Source: an uncultured Opitutaceae bacterium (GTDB lineage: Bacteria > Verrucomicrobiota > Verrucomicrobiia > Opitutales > Opitutaceae). From it: a stretch of 64,000 nt of DNA. Position numbers and translations under genes: made by a program. This document shows, in pieces, positions 1 to 8,710 of the stretch (within the stretch, counting starts at the first letter, position 1; each line of letters begins with the position of its first letter). The stretch is from the NCBI GenBank assembly GCA_903916755.1, contig CAIWXW010000052.1:1-64000 (forward strand). The letters are read 5' to 3'. The notes beneath the pieces are model-generated. The model was not told the origin of the DNA, made no database searches, and saw only the letters and a program-made list of their open reading frames with translations.

Positions 1-174
1 CACCTCGAGGTCCAGCTGCTGCATCGCGTGCAGCACCTCGACGAACTGCTTGGTCACCGACTCGATCGGGATATCGTAGATATCGAGCTCGTTCGTGCGG
101 ATGTGGAAGAGGAGGAGATCGAGCGGTCCTTCGAAGACCTGCAGCTTGATGCGAGAATCGGTGTCGGGAACCAC
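1..174 (-). CDS. scpA: Segregation and condensation protein A, N-terminal part (runs off window)
   Basis: Only the first 58 codons are in the window, and the gene runs off the left edge. The translation contains FEGPLDLLL at residues 14-22 and NELDIYDIPI at about 28-37, the conserved start of the kleisin ScpA, which works with ScpB and SMC in chromosome condensation and segregation. The start is taken as GTG at 174 because an in-frame TAA, the stop of the preceding methyltransferase gene, lies only three codons upstream and no ATG intervenes. No clear Shine-Dalgarno sequence is visible, so translation may depend on coupling to the upstream gene, which ends 9 bases away. The family assignment is firm; the rest of the protein cannot be judged. 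Confidence 0.88.
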   Translation of the reverse strand, partial: MVPDTDSRIKLQVFEGPLDLLLFHIRTNELDIYDIPIESVTKQFVEVLHAMQQLDLEV

Positions 175-183
175 GGCGGAGGC

Positions 184-1407
184 TTATTTATCGGGATGGC
201 GGCGGAGCGATGCCACAAAAAAACCGTCGCCATCGTGGCTGGCCGGCCAGAAGAGCAGGCCGTCGCCGCGGGGTTCCCCGCGGAAGGCGCGGGCGAAGGG
301 GGCTGGCGCGAAATCGGGCCGGGCGGCCAGGAAATGCCGGATCACCGCCTCGTTCTCGCGCTGGCAGAGGGAGCAGGTGGCATAGACGAGCCGTCCGCCC
401 GGCCGCACCTGGCCGGCGCCGGCGCGCAGCAGCGCCTCCTGCCGCCGGCCGCAGGCCTCGACCTGCGCCAAGGTGGTGGTCCATTTGAGGTGCGGGGAGC
501 GGCGCCAGGTGCCCGACCCGGAGCACGGGGCATCGACCAGGACACCGTCGTAGAGGGTATCGCCGGGCGGGCGGCAGGCGATGCGGTCGCGCAGTCCCGC
601 CCGGGTCGCGCGGTGGGCGAGCTCGACCAGCGCGGCTGGCCGGATGTCGTCGGCGTCCACCCGTCCGGCCGGGCCGAGGAGCGCCGCCAGCTGCAGCGCC
701 TTGCCGCCGGCCCCGGCGCAGGCATCGAGCCAATGGCCGCCCGGCTCGAGGCCGATCGCCGCGAGGATGAGCTGGGAGCCAAGGTCCTGGATCTCTACCC
801 GGCCCTCGGCGTAGGCCTCCGTCGCCGTGACGTCCGCCTCAGGGGGGAGCGCGAACGCACCGGGGAGCAAATCGCTTGGCCGGACGGTCCAGCCGTGCCG
901 GCCGAACTCCGCCAGGGTGGCGGCCGCGCCCGAACCTTGCAGCCGGATCCAGAGCGGCGCGCGCCTGAGCAGGGCGTCGCGCTGCGCCGGCTGAAAGGCT
1001 TCGGGGCATTCGGACCGCAGCCAAGCCGGCAGCACGGCGTCGGGATCGACGGCCAGTTGCGCGGCCTTGGCCCCGATATCGGGCGGACAGGGCGGCCAAT
1101 CGCCCGCCAGCGCCTGCCGGAATCCGCGGGTCCCGGGCGTGTCGGCCGCCAGCCACGCCACCGCCTTTTCCAGCGGCCCGGGCGGCGCGGCCAGGAGCGG
1201 CTCCAGCCACGGCAGGTAGCGGATCGTGGTGTAGACCAGCTCGCGGTAAAGCCGGCGGTCGCGCGAGCCGCAGCGGCGGTCGCGGCGGAGCAGGGCCTCC
1301 AGGCGGGCGGGCAGCGCGGCGTCGCTCCGCCAGTGGGGCTGCAGCTGCAGCAGCAATTCGCGCAGCAGGCGCGGCTGGCCCGGGTAGAAGCGATGCTCGC
1401 CCGTCAT
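184..1407 (-). CDS. RsmB/NOP-family rRNA cytosine-C5 methyltransferase
   Basis: This 407-residue protein is a SAM-dependent RNA m5C methyltransferase of the RsmB/NOP2 family, which acts on 16S rRNA in the cytoplasm. The SAM-binding motif DACAGAGGK is at residues 228-236. The two family cysteines are Cys295 in DAPCSGSGT and Cys345 in ATCSL; by family knowledge the latter is the nucleophile that attacks C6 and the former releases the product. The N-terminal region (about 1-140) is helical and would fit the NusB-like RNA-binding domain of RsmB, but I cannot confirm that from sequence alone. It lies between lptD (9-base gap) and scpA (9-base gap) on the same strand, so the three are probably co-transcribed. 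RsmB is likelier than RsmF because of the N-terminal domain and the length. Confidence 0.9.
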   Translation of the reverse strand: MTGEHRFYPGQPRLLRELLLQLQPHWRSDAALPARLEALLRRDRRCGSRDRRLYRELVYTTIRYLPWLEPLLAAPPGPLEKAVAWLAADTPGTRGFRQALAGDWPPCPPDIGAKAAQLAVDPDAVLPAWLRSECPEAFQPAQRDALLRRAPLWIRLQGSGAAATLAEFGRHGWTVRPSDLLPGAFALPPEADVTATEAYAEGRVEIQDLGSQLILAAIGLEPGGHWLDACAGAGGKALQLAALLGPAGRVDADDIRPAALVELAHRATRAGLRDRIACRPPGDTLYDGVLVDAPCSGSGTWRRSPHLKWTTTLAQVEACGRRQEALLRAGAGQVRPGGRLVYATCSLCQRENEAVIRHFLAARPDFAPAPFARAFRGEPRGDGLLFWPASHDGDGFFVASLRRHPDK

Positions 1408-1416
1408 CGGGCGGCC

Positions 1417-3570
1417 CTAGAAGTGAATCAGGTCGAACTGCACGTTGAACCCGAAGTGACCGTCCCGGTTCGGGCCCTGGCTCAGGGTGATCACGTAGCG
1501 GATCGCCCAGGTATTCACGAGGTTCTGCTCCAGGGAGAAGGATTGCTCGGGAAAGATGTGCTGCCGCTCGTCGTAGAGGGTCACCAGGTGCAGCCGGTAG
1601 ACCTCGTTCAGGCGCACGCGGAACTCGGCGACGTAGTCGTCGTTTTCCCGGCGCAGGAAATCATTGCCGAGGTGAACGGACCACAGATCGGCATCGTGGA
1701 TGGTGAGGCCGGTCTCGACCTCGCGGACGGCCAGGCTGCGGAGCCGGAAGATGGTCGAGGTGTCGAGATCAAGCCACTTGGTCGGCTTGAGCCCGAAGTC
1801 GGTGTGGATCTCGGAGCTGTCCGGATCATTCGCCTGCTTCTTGAAGAGCAGGTCCTCGTTGACGTTCAGGTAGACCAAGTCGCGGGAGCCGTAGCCCTTG
1901 TCGCGCGTCTGCAGCGTGTTGTCGAAGCCGAGCCGCAGCGTGTTGATCGGATGGAGATTGTCGATGTAGCGGACGTCGCCGAGCTCGAGCGGCTCGAGGT
2001 AGGTGGTGAACGACTGCCGGTCGATGTCGGGGATGTACTTTTGGCCCGCGTCGGCCTCCGGAATGTACCGGTAGATGATGTGCGGCGTGAACAGGTGGCG
2101 CAGGCCGTCGATGTCCCAGCGCTTGTTCTGGTAGTCGAAGGTGCCGCTCGAGTGCAGCAGGGCGTCGAAGCCCACCTCGCCCAGCGTGCGGGTGTAGCCG
2201 CCGGGAACCGCGGCCCCCTCGGTGTCGGTGTAGTTGGTGATCCGCGTGCCGGCGACGGGCACGAAGCTGAGCCAGTCGCCCTCGGTGAAGGGGCGGGAGA
2301 TGCCGTAGAACAGGTCCAGCCGGTGGCTGGACAGCTCCTGGCCTCCGCCCGGCGGGCGCTCGATCAGGTTGTCGGCGCTCGCGTTGGAGCGCATGAAGAA
2401 GCCGTCGCCGACCGCGGTCGGCAGGACGTCTAGCCGCAGCTCGGGCGCGCGCTCCTGCACCGGGTCGAAGGAATTCGGCTGGGCCCGCACAAAGGCCGAG
2501 GCCATGTAGTCGCCGCCGCTGTAGACCGATTCCACGAAGTTGTCCGGCTCCTGGACCACGTAGAAGTCCTTGGGCCGGAAGTCGCGCATCACCTCGGAGT
2601 CGCGCCACCAGTTGAAGTCGGCATCGACCGTCAGGTCGTCGGTCACCTGCTCCTGGTGGCGGCCCTCGGCAAAGGCGCGGGCGTGGGGGACCGGGTTGCC
2701 GAAGACATCCGGCAGCCGCTTGCCGTAGTCGTTGATGAACCCCGAATCGAAATAGCCGGTGAGGTCGCCGCTCTGGTCGGCCGACTGGTAGTTCACCGCC
2801 GGGCCGGCCATCAGGCCGCGCGCGGTGAAAATGCTCAGGTCGCCACCGACCTTCGCGGTGTCGTTGACCGGAATGCGCAGGGCGGCGGTGCCGGTCGCGC
2901 CCAGCGAAGAGCGGTAGCCGCCGCTGAACTTCACATAGTCGAGGGCGGCCGAGGCATCGAGCTTCTTGCCGACGTGGAAAACCGGGATCATGGGGCCGCC
3001 GCTGATGCCGACCCGCGAATTGCCCAGCCGCAGGTAGTGGCCGGGGGAGTAGATGACGGTGTCCGCATGCACCGTCGGCCGCCAGGGGCCGGGCTCGTTG
3101 TAGGTCACCTCGGCGTGACGGATCACGATCCGGTTGACGGGACCCTCGGCCGAGAGGCCGGACACATAGAAGGGATGGCGGCCGACGCGCACGTCCCCGG
3201 CACGGACGGTCTGGTCGCGGCGGTTGTAGACCAGCGAGGTCGCGAGCAGCCGGGCCGAGCCGTTGGTCCAGGACACGTGGCCGAAGGCGGAGATCGTGAA
3301 GGTGGCGCGGTTGTAGTGGATCTCGTCCGCGCTGAAGAGCATCAGGCCGTCGCGCAGCGTGGCCTTGTGCCCCACCATCTCATGGGTGTTGAAATCGAAC
3401 GAAACCGGCCCCTCGGAGGTCCAGCTCAGCTCGTCCGAGGAGGGATTCGCGAGGGTGGCGGGCGCGACGGGGGCCGCCGAGCCGCCGATCGCCGCGTCCG
3501 CCGCCATGGCGCGCAGGCGCAGCAGCGCGAGGACGCAGAAGAGGCCAGGAACGATGCGGCAGCGGGGCAC
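1417..3570 (-). CDS. lptD: LptD-type LPS-assembly outer-membrane protein
   Basis: The protein has about 717 residues from the GTG at 3570. After a signal peptide ending near AMA comes an N-terminal OstA/LptA-like jellyroll (motifs such as FSADEIHYNR and RAGDVRVG), then a long beta-barrel region of alternating polar and aromatic residues that ends in the terminal Phe typical of outer-membrane proteins. By homology it inserts lipopolysaccharide into the outer leaflet. The frame is open to an ATG at 3633, but that start would leave only 11 bases before the divergent ppc and a poor signal peptide. GTG 3570 gives a standard hydrophobic core (GLFCVLALL) and room for divergent promoters; no ribosome binding site decides the matter. 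The sequence is too divergent for me to exclude a paralogous OstA-barrel protein. Confidence 0.75.
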   Translation of the reverse strand: MPRCRIVPGLFCVLALLRLRAMAADAAIGGSAAPVAPATLANPSSDELSWTSEGPVSFDFNTHEMVGHKATLRDGLMLFSADEIHYNRATFTISAFGHVSWTNGSARLLATSLVYNRRDQTVRAGDVRVGRHPFYVSGLSAEGPVNRIVIRHAEVTYNEPGPWRPTVHADTVIYSPGHYLRLGNSRVGISGGPMIPVFHVGKKLDASAALDYVKFSGGYRSSLGATGTAALRIPVNDTAKVGGDLSIFTARGLMAGPAVNYQSADQSGDLTGYFDSGFINDYGKRLPDVFGNPVPHARAFAEGRHQEQVTDDLTVDADFNWWRDSEVMRDFRPKDFYVVQEPDNFVESVYSGGDYMASAFVRAQPNSFDPVQERAPELRLDVLPTAVGDGFFMRSNASADNLIERPPGGGQELSSHRLDLFYGISRPFTEGDWLSFVPVAGTRITNYTDTEGAAVPGGYTRTLGEVGFDALLHSSGTFDYQNKRWDIDGLRHLFTPHIIYRYIPEADAGQKYIPDIDRQSFTTYLEPLELGDVRYIDNLHPINTLRLGFDNTLQTRDKGYGSRDLVYLNVNEDLLFKKQANDPDSSEIHTDFGLKPTKWLDLDTSTIFRLRSLAVREVETGLTIHDADLWSVHLGNDFLRRENDDYVAEFRVRLNEVYRLHLVTLYDERQHIFPEQSFSLEQNLVNTWAIRYVITLSQGPNRDGHFGFNVQFDLIHF

Positions 3571-3644
3571 AATCGGAGCAAAAGCGGCGGGGTGGGGGCA
3601 AGCAATCGCGCAATTTTGCCTTTTGCGGAGCACGGAGGCTGCTC

Positions 3645-6365
3645 ATGGTGGGCCCCATGGCTGCCAAATCCCGATCCTCCTCCGCCCTGCGGGAGATGAC
3701 CCAACTATCCGCGTCCGTGCGCGAGCTCGGCAGCGCCCTCGGACGCGTGATCACCCGCCTGGAGGGCCGGGAGACCTTCGAGGGCGTGGAGGCCCTGCGG
3801 CGCCTGGCGAAGGCCCGGCGGACCGGCGATCCGGCCGCCGGCCGGGCCCTGGCCGGCGCGCTGGCCGCCCTGGCCCCGGCCGCCGCCTTCAACCAGGCCA
3901 TGGCCTTCACCCTTTATTTCGAGCTGGTCAACCTGGCCGAGGAGAATTTCCGGATCACCCTCCTGCGGCGGCGCCGCGCGGCCCGGCTGGGGGCCGCCGC
4001 GGCGGTGCCGCCCATGCGCGAATCGGTCGAGGCCGCCGTCCTCGAATTCAAGCGCCGGGGGCTGTCGTCCGCCGCGGTCCAGGCCCTGGTGGACCGCCTG
4101 GACATCGAGCTCGTCTTCACCGCGCATCCGACCGAATCCAAGCGCCGGACCCTGCTGGCGAAGCTGCGCCTCCTCGGGGAGATCCTGCGGGCGCGCGTCC
4201 AGCCCGAGGCCGCGGCGGATCTCGCGCACCTGGCGGCCGGCGAGGTCGAGCGTTCGATCGCCTCCCTCTGGCTGACCGACCGCAGTCGCACGGCCCGCCC
4301 GGAGGTGCAGGACGAGGCCCGCACGGGGCTGTGGTATTTCGACACCACGCTTTTTGAAACCGTGCCGCGGCTGTACGCGGACATGGCCCGCGCGCTGGCG
4401 AGCCACTACCCGGAGGTGCGGCCTCCCCGGCGCTGGCTGCGCTTCGGCTCCTGGATCGGCGGCGACCGCGACGGCAATCCCAATGTGACCGCCGCGGTGA
4501 CGCAGGAGATCCTTGGCCTGCATCGCCGCCTGGCGGTCGACAATCTGCGGGCCGCCACCGGCACGGTGGGCCGGCTCCTGACCGTCAGCGACCGGCGGGA
4601 CACGGTCTCGCCGGCCCTGCAGCGCGAGCTGCATGAGAATCTCGAGCGCCTGAAGGCGGTCGGCGAACTGGCCAACCGCTATCCGCATGAGCCCTACCGC
4701 CTGCTCCTGGGGGCGCTCCGCGAGCGGCTCGCGCGCGAGCCCGGTCTCGACGGGGCGGAGGTCCGCGGGGTGCTGAAGACGATCCGGACCAGCCTCCTGG
4801 CCAGCCGGGGCGCCATCCTCGCCGAGGGAGAATTTTCCGAACTCGAGGTCCAGGCGGAGGTCTTCGGCCTGCATCTGGCGCGCCTCGACCTGCGCCAGCA
4901 TTCCTCGCTGCACGAGAAGGCCGTCGCCGAGCTGCTGGCGCGCCCCGATTATCCGGCCCGGCCGGAACCGGAAAAACAGGAGCTGCTGCTCGGCGCCCTG
5001 GCCAAGGTCCGGCCGCTTTCCGAAACCGAACTGAAGGCGCTGTCGGCGGCCACCCGGGCGGTCGTCGATCCGCTGGTCCTCGCGGCCCATGTCGCCGCGA
5101 CGGGCGACGCCGAAGCCTTCGGTCTGTATGTGATCAGCATGACCGCCGGCGTCTCCGACATCCTGGAGGTCGAGCTGCTCCAGAAATTGACCGGCGTCGC
5201 CCTGCCGATCGCCCCGCTGTTCGAGACCCGGACCGACCTGGAGAACGCCCCCGGCATCCTGGGCGGCCTGTTTGCGCTGCCCGGCCGCCAGCCGGCCCAC
5301 CAGCACGTGATGCTGGGCTATTCCGACAGCAACAAGGACTGCGGCTACCTGACGGCCAACTGGTCGCTTTACCAGGCGCAGGATGCGATCGCCGCCCTCT
5401 GCCGGGAGCGCGGTGTGCGCGTCACCCTTTTTCACGGGCGCGGCGGCAGCATCGCCCGGGGCGGCGGTCCCGCCGCCAAGGCGATCCTGGCCCAGACCGC
5501 CGGCCTGCGCGACGGCGGGATCCGCGTCACCGAACAGGGCGAGGTCCTGTCGACCCGCTACCACGATCCGGACCTGGCGCACCGGATCCTCGAGCAGATG
5601 GCCTATGGCGTGATGCTCGGCACGGCGATGGCGGAGCAGCCGCCGGCCGTTCCGGCGGAATGGCGCGAGGCGATGGAGGTGATGAGCGCCGCCGGCTTCG
5701 GCGCCTACAAGGCGCTGGTGCACGATGATCCGGGATTCCTGGCCTTCTGGCGGGAAGCGACGCCGATCGACGAGATCAGCCAGCTGAAGCTGGGCTCGCG
5801 CCCCGCCTACCGCGGGGTGGCCCAGGGCGTCTCCGACCTCCGGGCGATTCCCTGGGTCTTTTCCTGGATGCAGAGCCGATTCAATTTCCCGGGCTGGTTC
5901 GGGCTCGGCAGCGCGCTGGAGGCCGTGCTCAAGCGGGGCCCGGCGGGCCGCCGCCTCCTGCGGACGATGCACGAGCAATGGCCCTTCTTCCAGACCCTGA
6001 TCGACAACGCGCAGCTGACCATGCGCAAGGCCGACATGGGGATTGCCTCGCTGTACGCCGGCCTGGTGGCCGACGCGCGGCTGCGGCGGCGGATCTTCGG
6101 GCTGCTCAAGGCGGAGTTTGAGCGGACGGAGCGGGCCATCCTGGCGGTCACCGGCCAGCGCCAGATGCTCGCGCGCGAGCCGGTCTTGCGCAAATCGATC
6201 GAGCTGCGCAACCCCTACATCGATCCGCTCAATTACCTGCAGGTCGAGATGATGCAGCGGCTCCGCGCGCAGCCGGACCGGCCGGCCGAAGAAGCGGCGG
6301 CCATCCAGGCGGTGATCGAGCTCACGATCAACGGCATCAGCGGCGGGCTGAAGAACACGGGCTGA
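3645..6365 (+). CDS. ppc: Phosphoenolpyruvate carboxylase
   Basis: This 906-residue cytoplasmic enzyme carboxylates PEP with bicarbonate to oxaloacetate, an anaplerotic step. The catalytic His161 sits in FTAHPTESKRR. Further family signatures are WIGGDRDGNPNVT, GYSDSNKDCGYLTANW and LFHGRGGSIARGGGP (His597), and the protein ends in the characteristic NGISGGLKNTG. The length matches bacterial PEPC. The ATG at 3645 is preceded by GGAGG at 3634-3638 with a six-base spacer, which favours it over the in-frame ATG at 3657. It is divergent from lptD and lies just upstream of glgB on the same strand, so central carbon genes are grouped here. No unusual residues were noticed. Confidence 0.97.
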   Translation: MVGPMAAKSRSSSALREMTQLSASVRELGSALGRVITRLEGRETFEGVEALRRLAKARRTGDPAAGRALAGALAALAPAAAFNQAMAFTLYFELVNLAEENFRITLLRRRRAARLGAAAAVPPMRESVEAAVLEFKRRGLSSAAVQALVDRLDIELVFTAHPTESKRRTLLAKLRLLGEILRARVQPEAAADLAHLAAGEVERSIASLWLTDRSRTARPEVQDEARTGLWYFDTTLFETVPRLYADMARALASHYPEVRPPRRWLRFGSWIGGDRDGNPNVTAAVTQEILGLHRRLAVDNLRAATGTVGRLLTVSDRRDTVSPALQRELHENLERLKAVGELANRYPHEPYRLLLGALRERLAREPGLDGAEVRGVLKTIRTSLLASRGAILAEGEFSELEVQAEVFGLHLARLDLRQHSSLHEKAVAELLARPDYPARPEPEKQELLLGALAKVRPLSETELKALSAATRAVVDPLVLAAHVAATGDAEAFGLYVISMTAGVSDILEVELLQKLTGVALPIAPLFETRTDLENAPGILGGLFALPGRQPAHQHVMLGYSDSNKDCGYLTANWSLYQAQDAIAALCRERGVRVTLFHGRGGSIARGGGPAAKAILAQTAGLRDGGIRVTEQGEVLSTRYHDPDLAHRILEQMAYGVMLGTAMAEQPPAVPAEWREAMEVMSAAGFGAYKALVHDDPGFLAFWREATPIDEISQLKLGSRPAYRGVAQGVSDLRAIPWVFSWMQSRFNFPGWFGLGSALEAVLKRGPAGRRLLRTMHEQWPFFQTLIDNAQLTMRKADMGIASLYAGLVADARLRRRIFGLLKAEFERTERAILAVTGQRQMLAREPVLRKSIELRNPYIDPLNYLQVEMMQRLRAQPDRPAEEAAAIQAVIELTINGISGGLKNTG

Positions 6366-6387
6366 CCGGGCGCTGCGGCCGCGCTTA

Positions 6388-8643
6388 TTGTGGTTGTCGA
6401 GGAACCCCTCTTCGCCGCATCTTGTCTCATTGGCCCTGCCCGTGATTCTTCCCCCCGCTGATCTCCAGGCGCTTCTCCAGGCCAGGCATCCCACGCCGCA
6501 CGCGGTCCTGGGGATGCATCCCCACCGGCGGGGTCGCGTCCCGGGCCTGATGGTCCGCGCCCTCGTGCGCGACGCGGCGGACTGCGCGGTCCTCGAGGTG
6601 GGCTCGGCGGCCGCCTTCGCGATGGAGCAGGTGGCCCCGGAGGGTCTGTTCGAGGTCTTCATCCCGAAGCGCACCGCCTTTGCCTACCGCCTGCGGGCGA
6701 CCAGCGGCGCGGGTGCGGTGCGGGAGTTCGCGGACCCTTACTGCTTCCTGCCGACCCTGGGCGAACAGGACCTCTACCTGTTTAACGAGGGCAACGAGCA
6801 TCGCATCTACGAGAAGCTGGGGGCGCACCTGCGCGACCTGGGCGGGGTGAAGGGCGTCTCGTTCGCCGTCTGGGCGCCGTCCGCCTCGCGGGTCTCGGTC
6901 GTCGGCAATTTCAACCACTGGGACGGCCGCTACCATCCGATGCGGACCCTGGGGTCCTCGGGGGTGTGGGAGTTGTTCATCCCCGGGATCGCCGCGGGCG
7001 AGCTCTACAAGTACGAGATCCGCGACGCCGGCGGCGGCCTGCACATCAAGACCGACCCGTATGGCACCTATTTCGAGGCGCCCCCCGGCAACGCCGCCAT
7101 TGTCTGTGATCCGCGCGCCTTCGCGTGGAACGACCAGGCGTGGCTCGAGGCGCGCGGCGCGTCCGCCGGGCAGCACGACCGCCCCATTTCGATCTACGAG
7201 GTGCACCTGGCCTCGTGGCGCCGGAAGCCGGAGGAGGGCAACCGCCCGCTGACCTACCGGGAGCTGGGTCCGCAGCTGGCGGACTACGCGCTGGAGATGG
7301 GCTTCACCCATATTGAGGTCCTGCCCATCGCGGAGCATCCCTTTGACGGATCCTGGGGCTACCAGGTCACCGGCTTCTACGCGCCGACCCGGCGCTTCGG
7401 AACCCCGGAGGACTTCGCCTGGTTCGTCGACTACCTGCACCAGCGCGGGCTGGGCCTCATCCTCGACTGGGTTCCCGCGCATTTCCCGCGCGACGCGTTC
7501 GCGCTGGCGGAGTTCGACGGCTCGCATCTCTACGAGCATGCCGACCCGCGGCAGGGCGCCCACATGGACTGGGGCACCCTCATCTTCAACTACGGCCGCA
7601 ACGAGGTCCGCTGCTTCCTGATCGCCAACGCGCTGGCGTGGCTGGACCGCTACCATATCGACGGCCTGCGGGTCGACGCGGTGGCGTCGATGCTGTACCT
7701 CGACTACTCGCGCAAGGAGGGGGAATGGATTCCGAACCGCTACGGCGGCCGGGAGAACCTCGAGGCCATCGACTTCATTCGTCAGGTGAACGACACCGTC
7801 CACCGGTATTATCCGGGCGTCGCGATGATCGCCGAGGAAAGCACCTCATTTCCGCAGGTGACCCGGCCGACGGAGCACGGCGGGCTCGGGTTCGACTACA
7901 AGTGGAACATGGGCTGGATGCACGACACGCTGCGCTACTTCAGCCAGAATCCCATCCACCGCCGGTGGCACCAGAACGACCTGACGTTCGGGATGCTCTA
8001 CCAATACGCCGAGAACTTCATCAGTGTCTTCTCCCACGACGAGGTCGTGCATGGGAAGGCCTCGCTCCTCTTCAAGATGGGGGCCGGCTCGATCACGGAA
8101 AAGGCCGCCCACCTGCGCTCCCTCTACGGCCACATGTGGGGCTATCCGGGCAAGAAGCTGCTCTTCATGGGCCAGGAGTTCGCGCAGGCCCAGGAATGGC
8201 GGCACGACACCAGCCTGGACTGGCACCTCCGCCAGTACCAGGACCACGAGGGCGTCCGTCTCCTGGTTCGCGACCTGAACCGGCTTTACCAGGCGGAGCC
8301 GGTCCTGAGCTGCAACGACTTCAATCCCCACGGCTTCCGCTGGGTCGCCTGTCACGACACCGCCGCCAATGTCCTGGCCTTCCTGCGCAAGGACGCGTTC
8401 GAGCAGACCCTTTTTGTCGTGGTGGGTCATTTCGGGGGCGCGACCCGGAACTATCGGGTGGGGGTGCCCCGCCGGGGCCGGTGGCGGGAGGCCATCAACA
8501 CCAACAGCGCCTTCTACGGCGGCAGCGGGGCGGGCAATGACGGCGGCCGGGACACGGAGTACATCCCCTGCGATGGCTACGAGCAGTCGCTTTCACTGAC
8601 CCTGCCCCCATTTACGACCTTTATCTTCAAGTGGATGGCGTGA
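6388..8643 (+). CDS. glgB: 1,4-alpha-glucan branching enzyme (long form)
   Basis: This is a glycogen branching enzyme of GH13: it cuts alpha-1,4 glucan and rejoins the piece by alpha-1,6 linkage. An N-terminal module (about 20-130) precedes a CBM48 region with SFAVWAPSASRVSVVGNFN. The catalytic barrel has the nucleophile Asp430 in LRVDAVASMLY, the acid/base Glu483 in AMIAEEST and the third acid Asp551 in FSHDEVVHGK (numbered from the TTG at 6388). At about 750 residues it is the long type with an extra N-terminal domain. The start is uncertain: TTG 6388, TTG 6430 and GTG 6451 are possible, and GAGGAA at 6399-6404 is too far from the latter two to decide. It follows ppc by 22 bases, so read-through or an operon is likely. 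Confidence 0.95.
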   Translation: MWLSRNPSSPHLVSLALPVILPPADLQALLQARHPTPHAVLGMHPHRRGRVPGLMVRALVRDAADCAVLEVGSAAAFAMEQVAPEGLFEVFIPKRTAFAYRLRATSGAGAVREFADPYCFLPTLGEQDLYLFNEGNEHRIYEKLGAHLRDLGGVKGVSFAVWAPSASRVSVVGNFNHWDGRYHPMRTLGSSGVWELFIPGIAAGELYKYEIRDAGGGLHIKTDPYGTYFEAPPGNAAIVCDPRAFAWNDQAWLEARGASAGQHDRPISIYEVHLASWRRKPEEGNRPLTYRELGPQLADYALEMGFTHIEVLPIAEHPFDGSWGYQVTGFYAPTRRFGTPEDFAWFVDYLHQRGLGLILDWVPAHFPRDAFALAEFDGSHLYEHADPRQGAHMDWGTLIFNYGRNEVRCFLIANALAWLDRYHIDGLRVDAVASMLYLDYSRKEGEWIPNRYGGRENLEAIDFIRQVNDTVHRYYPGVAMIAEESTSFPQVTRPTEHGGLGFDYKWNMGWMHDTLRYFSQNPIHRRWHQNDLTFGMLYQYAENFISVFSHDEVVHGKASLLFKMGAGSITEKAAHLRSLYGHMWGYPGKKLLFMGQEFAQAQEWRHDTSLDWHLRQYQDHEGVRLLVRDLNRLYQAEPVLSCNDFNPHGFRWVACHDTAANVLAFLRKDAFEQTLFVVVGHFGGATRNYRVGVPRRGRWREAINTNSAFYGGSGAGNDGGRDTEYIPCDGYEQSLSLTLPPFTTFIFKWMA

Positions 8644-8710
8644 GAAGCGGCCTGATTCCCTTTGACTCTGGCGTGGGCCGACTTTTGCTGGAACCCGTAG
8701 CGCTATTTCC

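Noticed and set aside
28-2433. An 801-codon open frame on the plus strand across the rRNA methyltransferase and lptD
   Set aside because: It crosses two unrelated minus-strand genes with clear motifs; the absence of stops follows from high GC content.
3705-6674. A 989-codon open frame on the minus strand opposite ppc, longer than ppc itself
   Set aside because: Its translation is low in hydrophobic order and rich in Arg, Gly and Gln, typical of the reverse of GC-rich coding DNA. ppc on the plus strand has full family motifs and a ribosome binding site.
8662-8690. TTGACT followed 17 bases later by TTGCTG as a promoter for the outer-membrane protein gene
   Set aside because: The -10 element matches poorly, and such single hits occur by chance; it is not listed as a feature.
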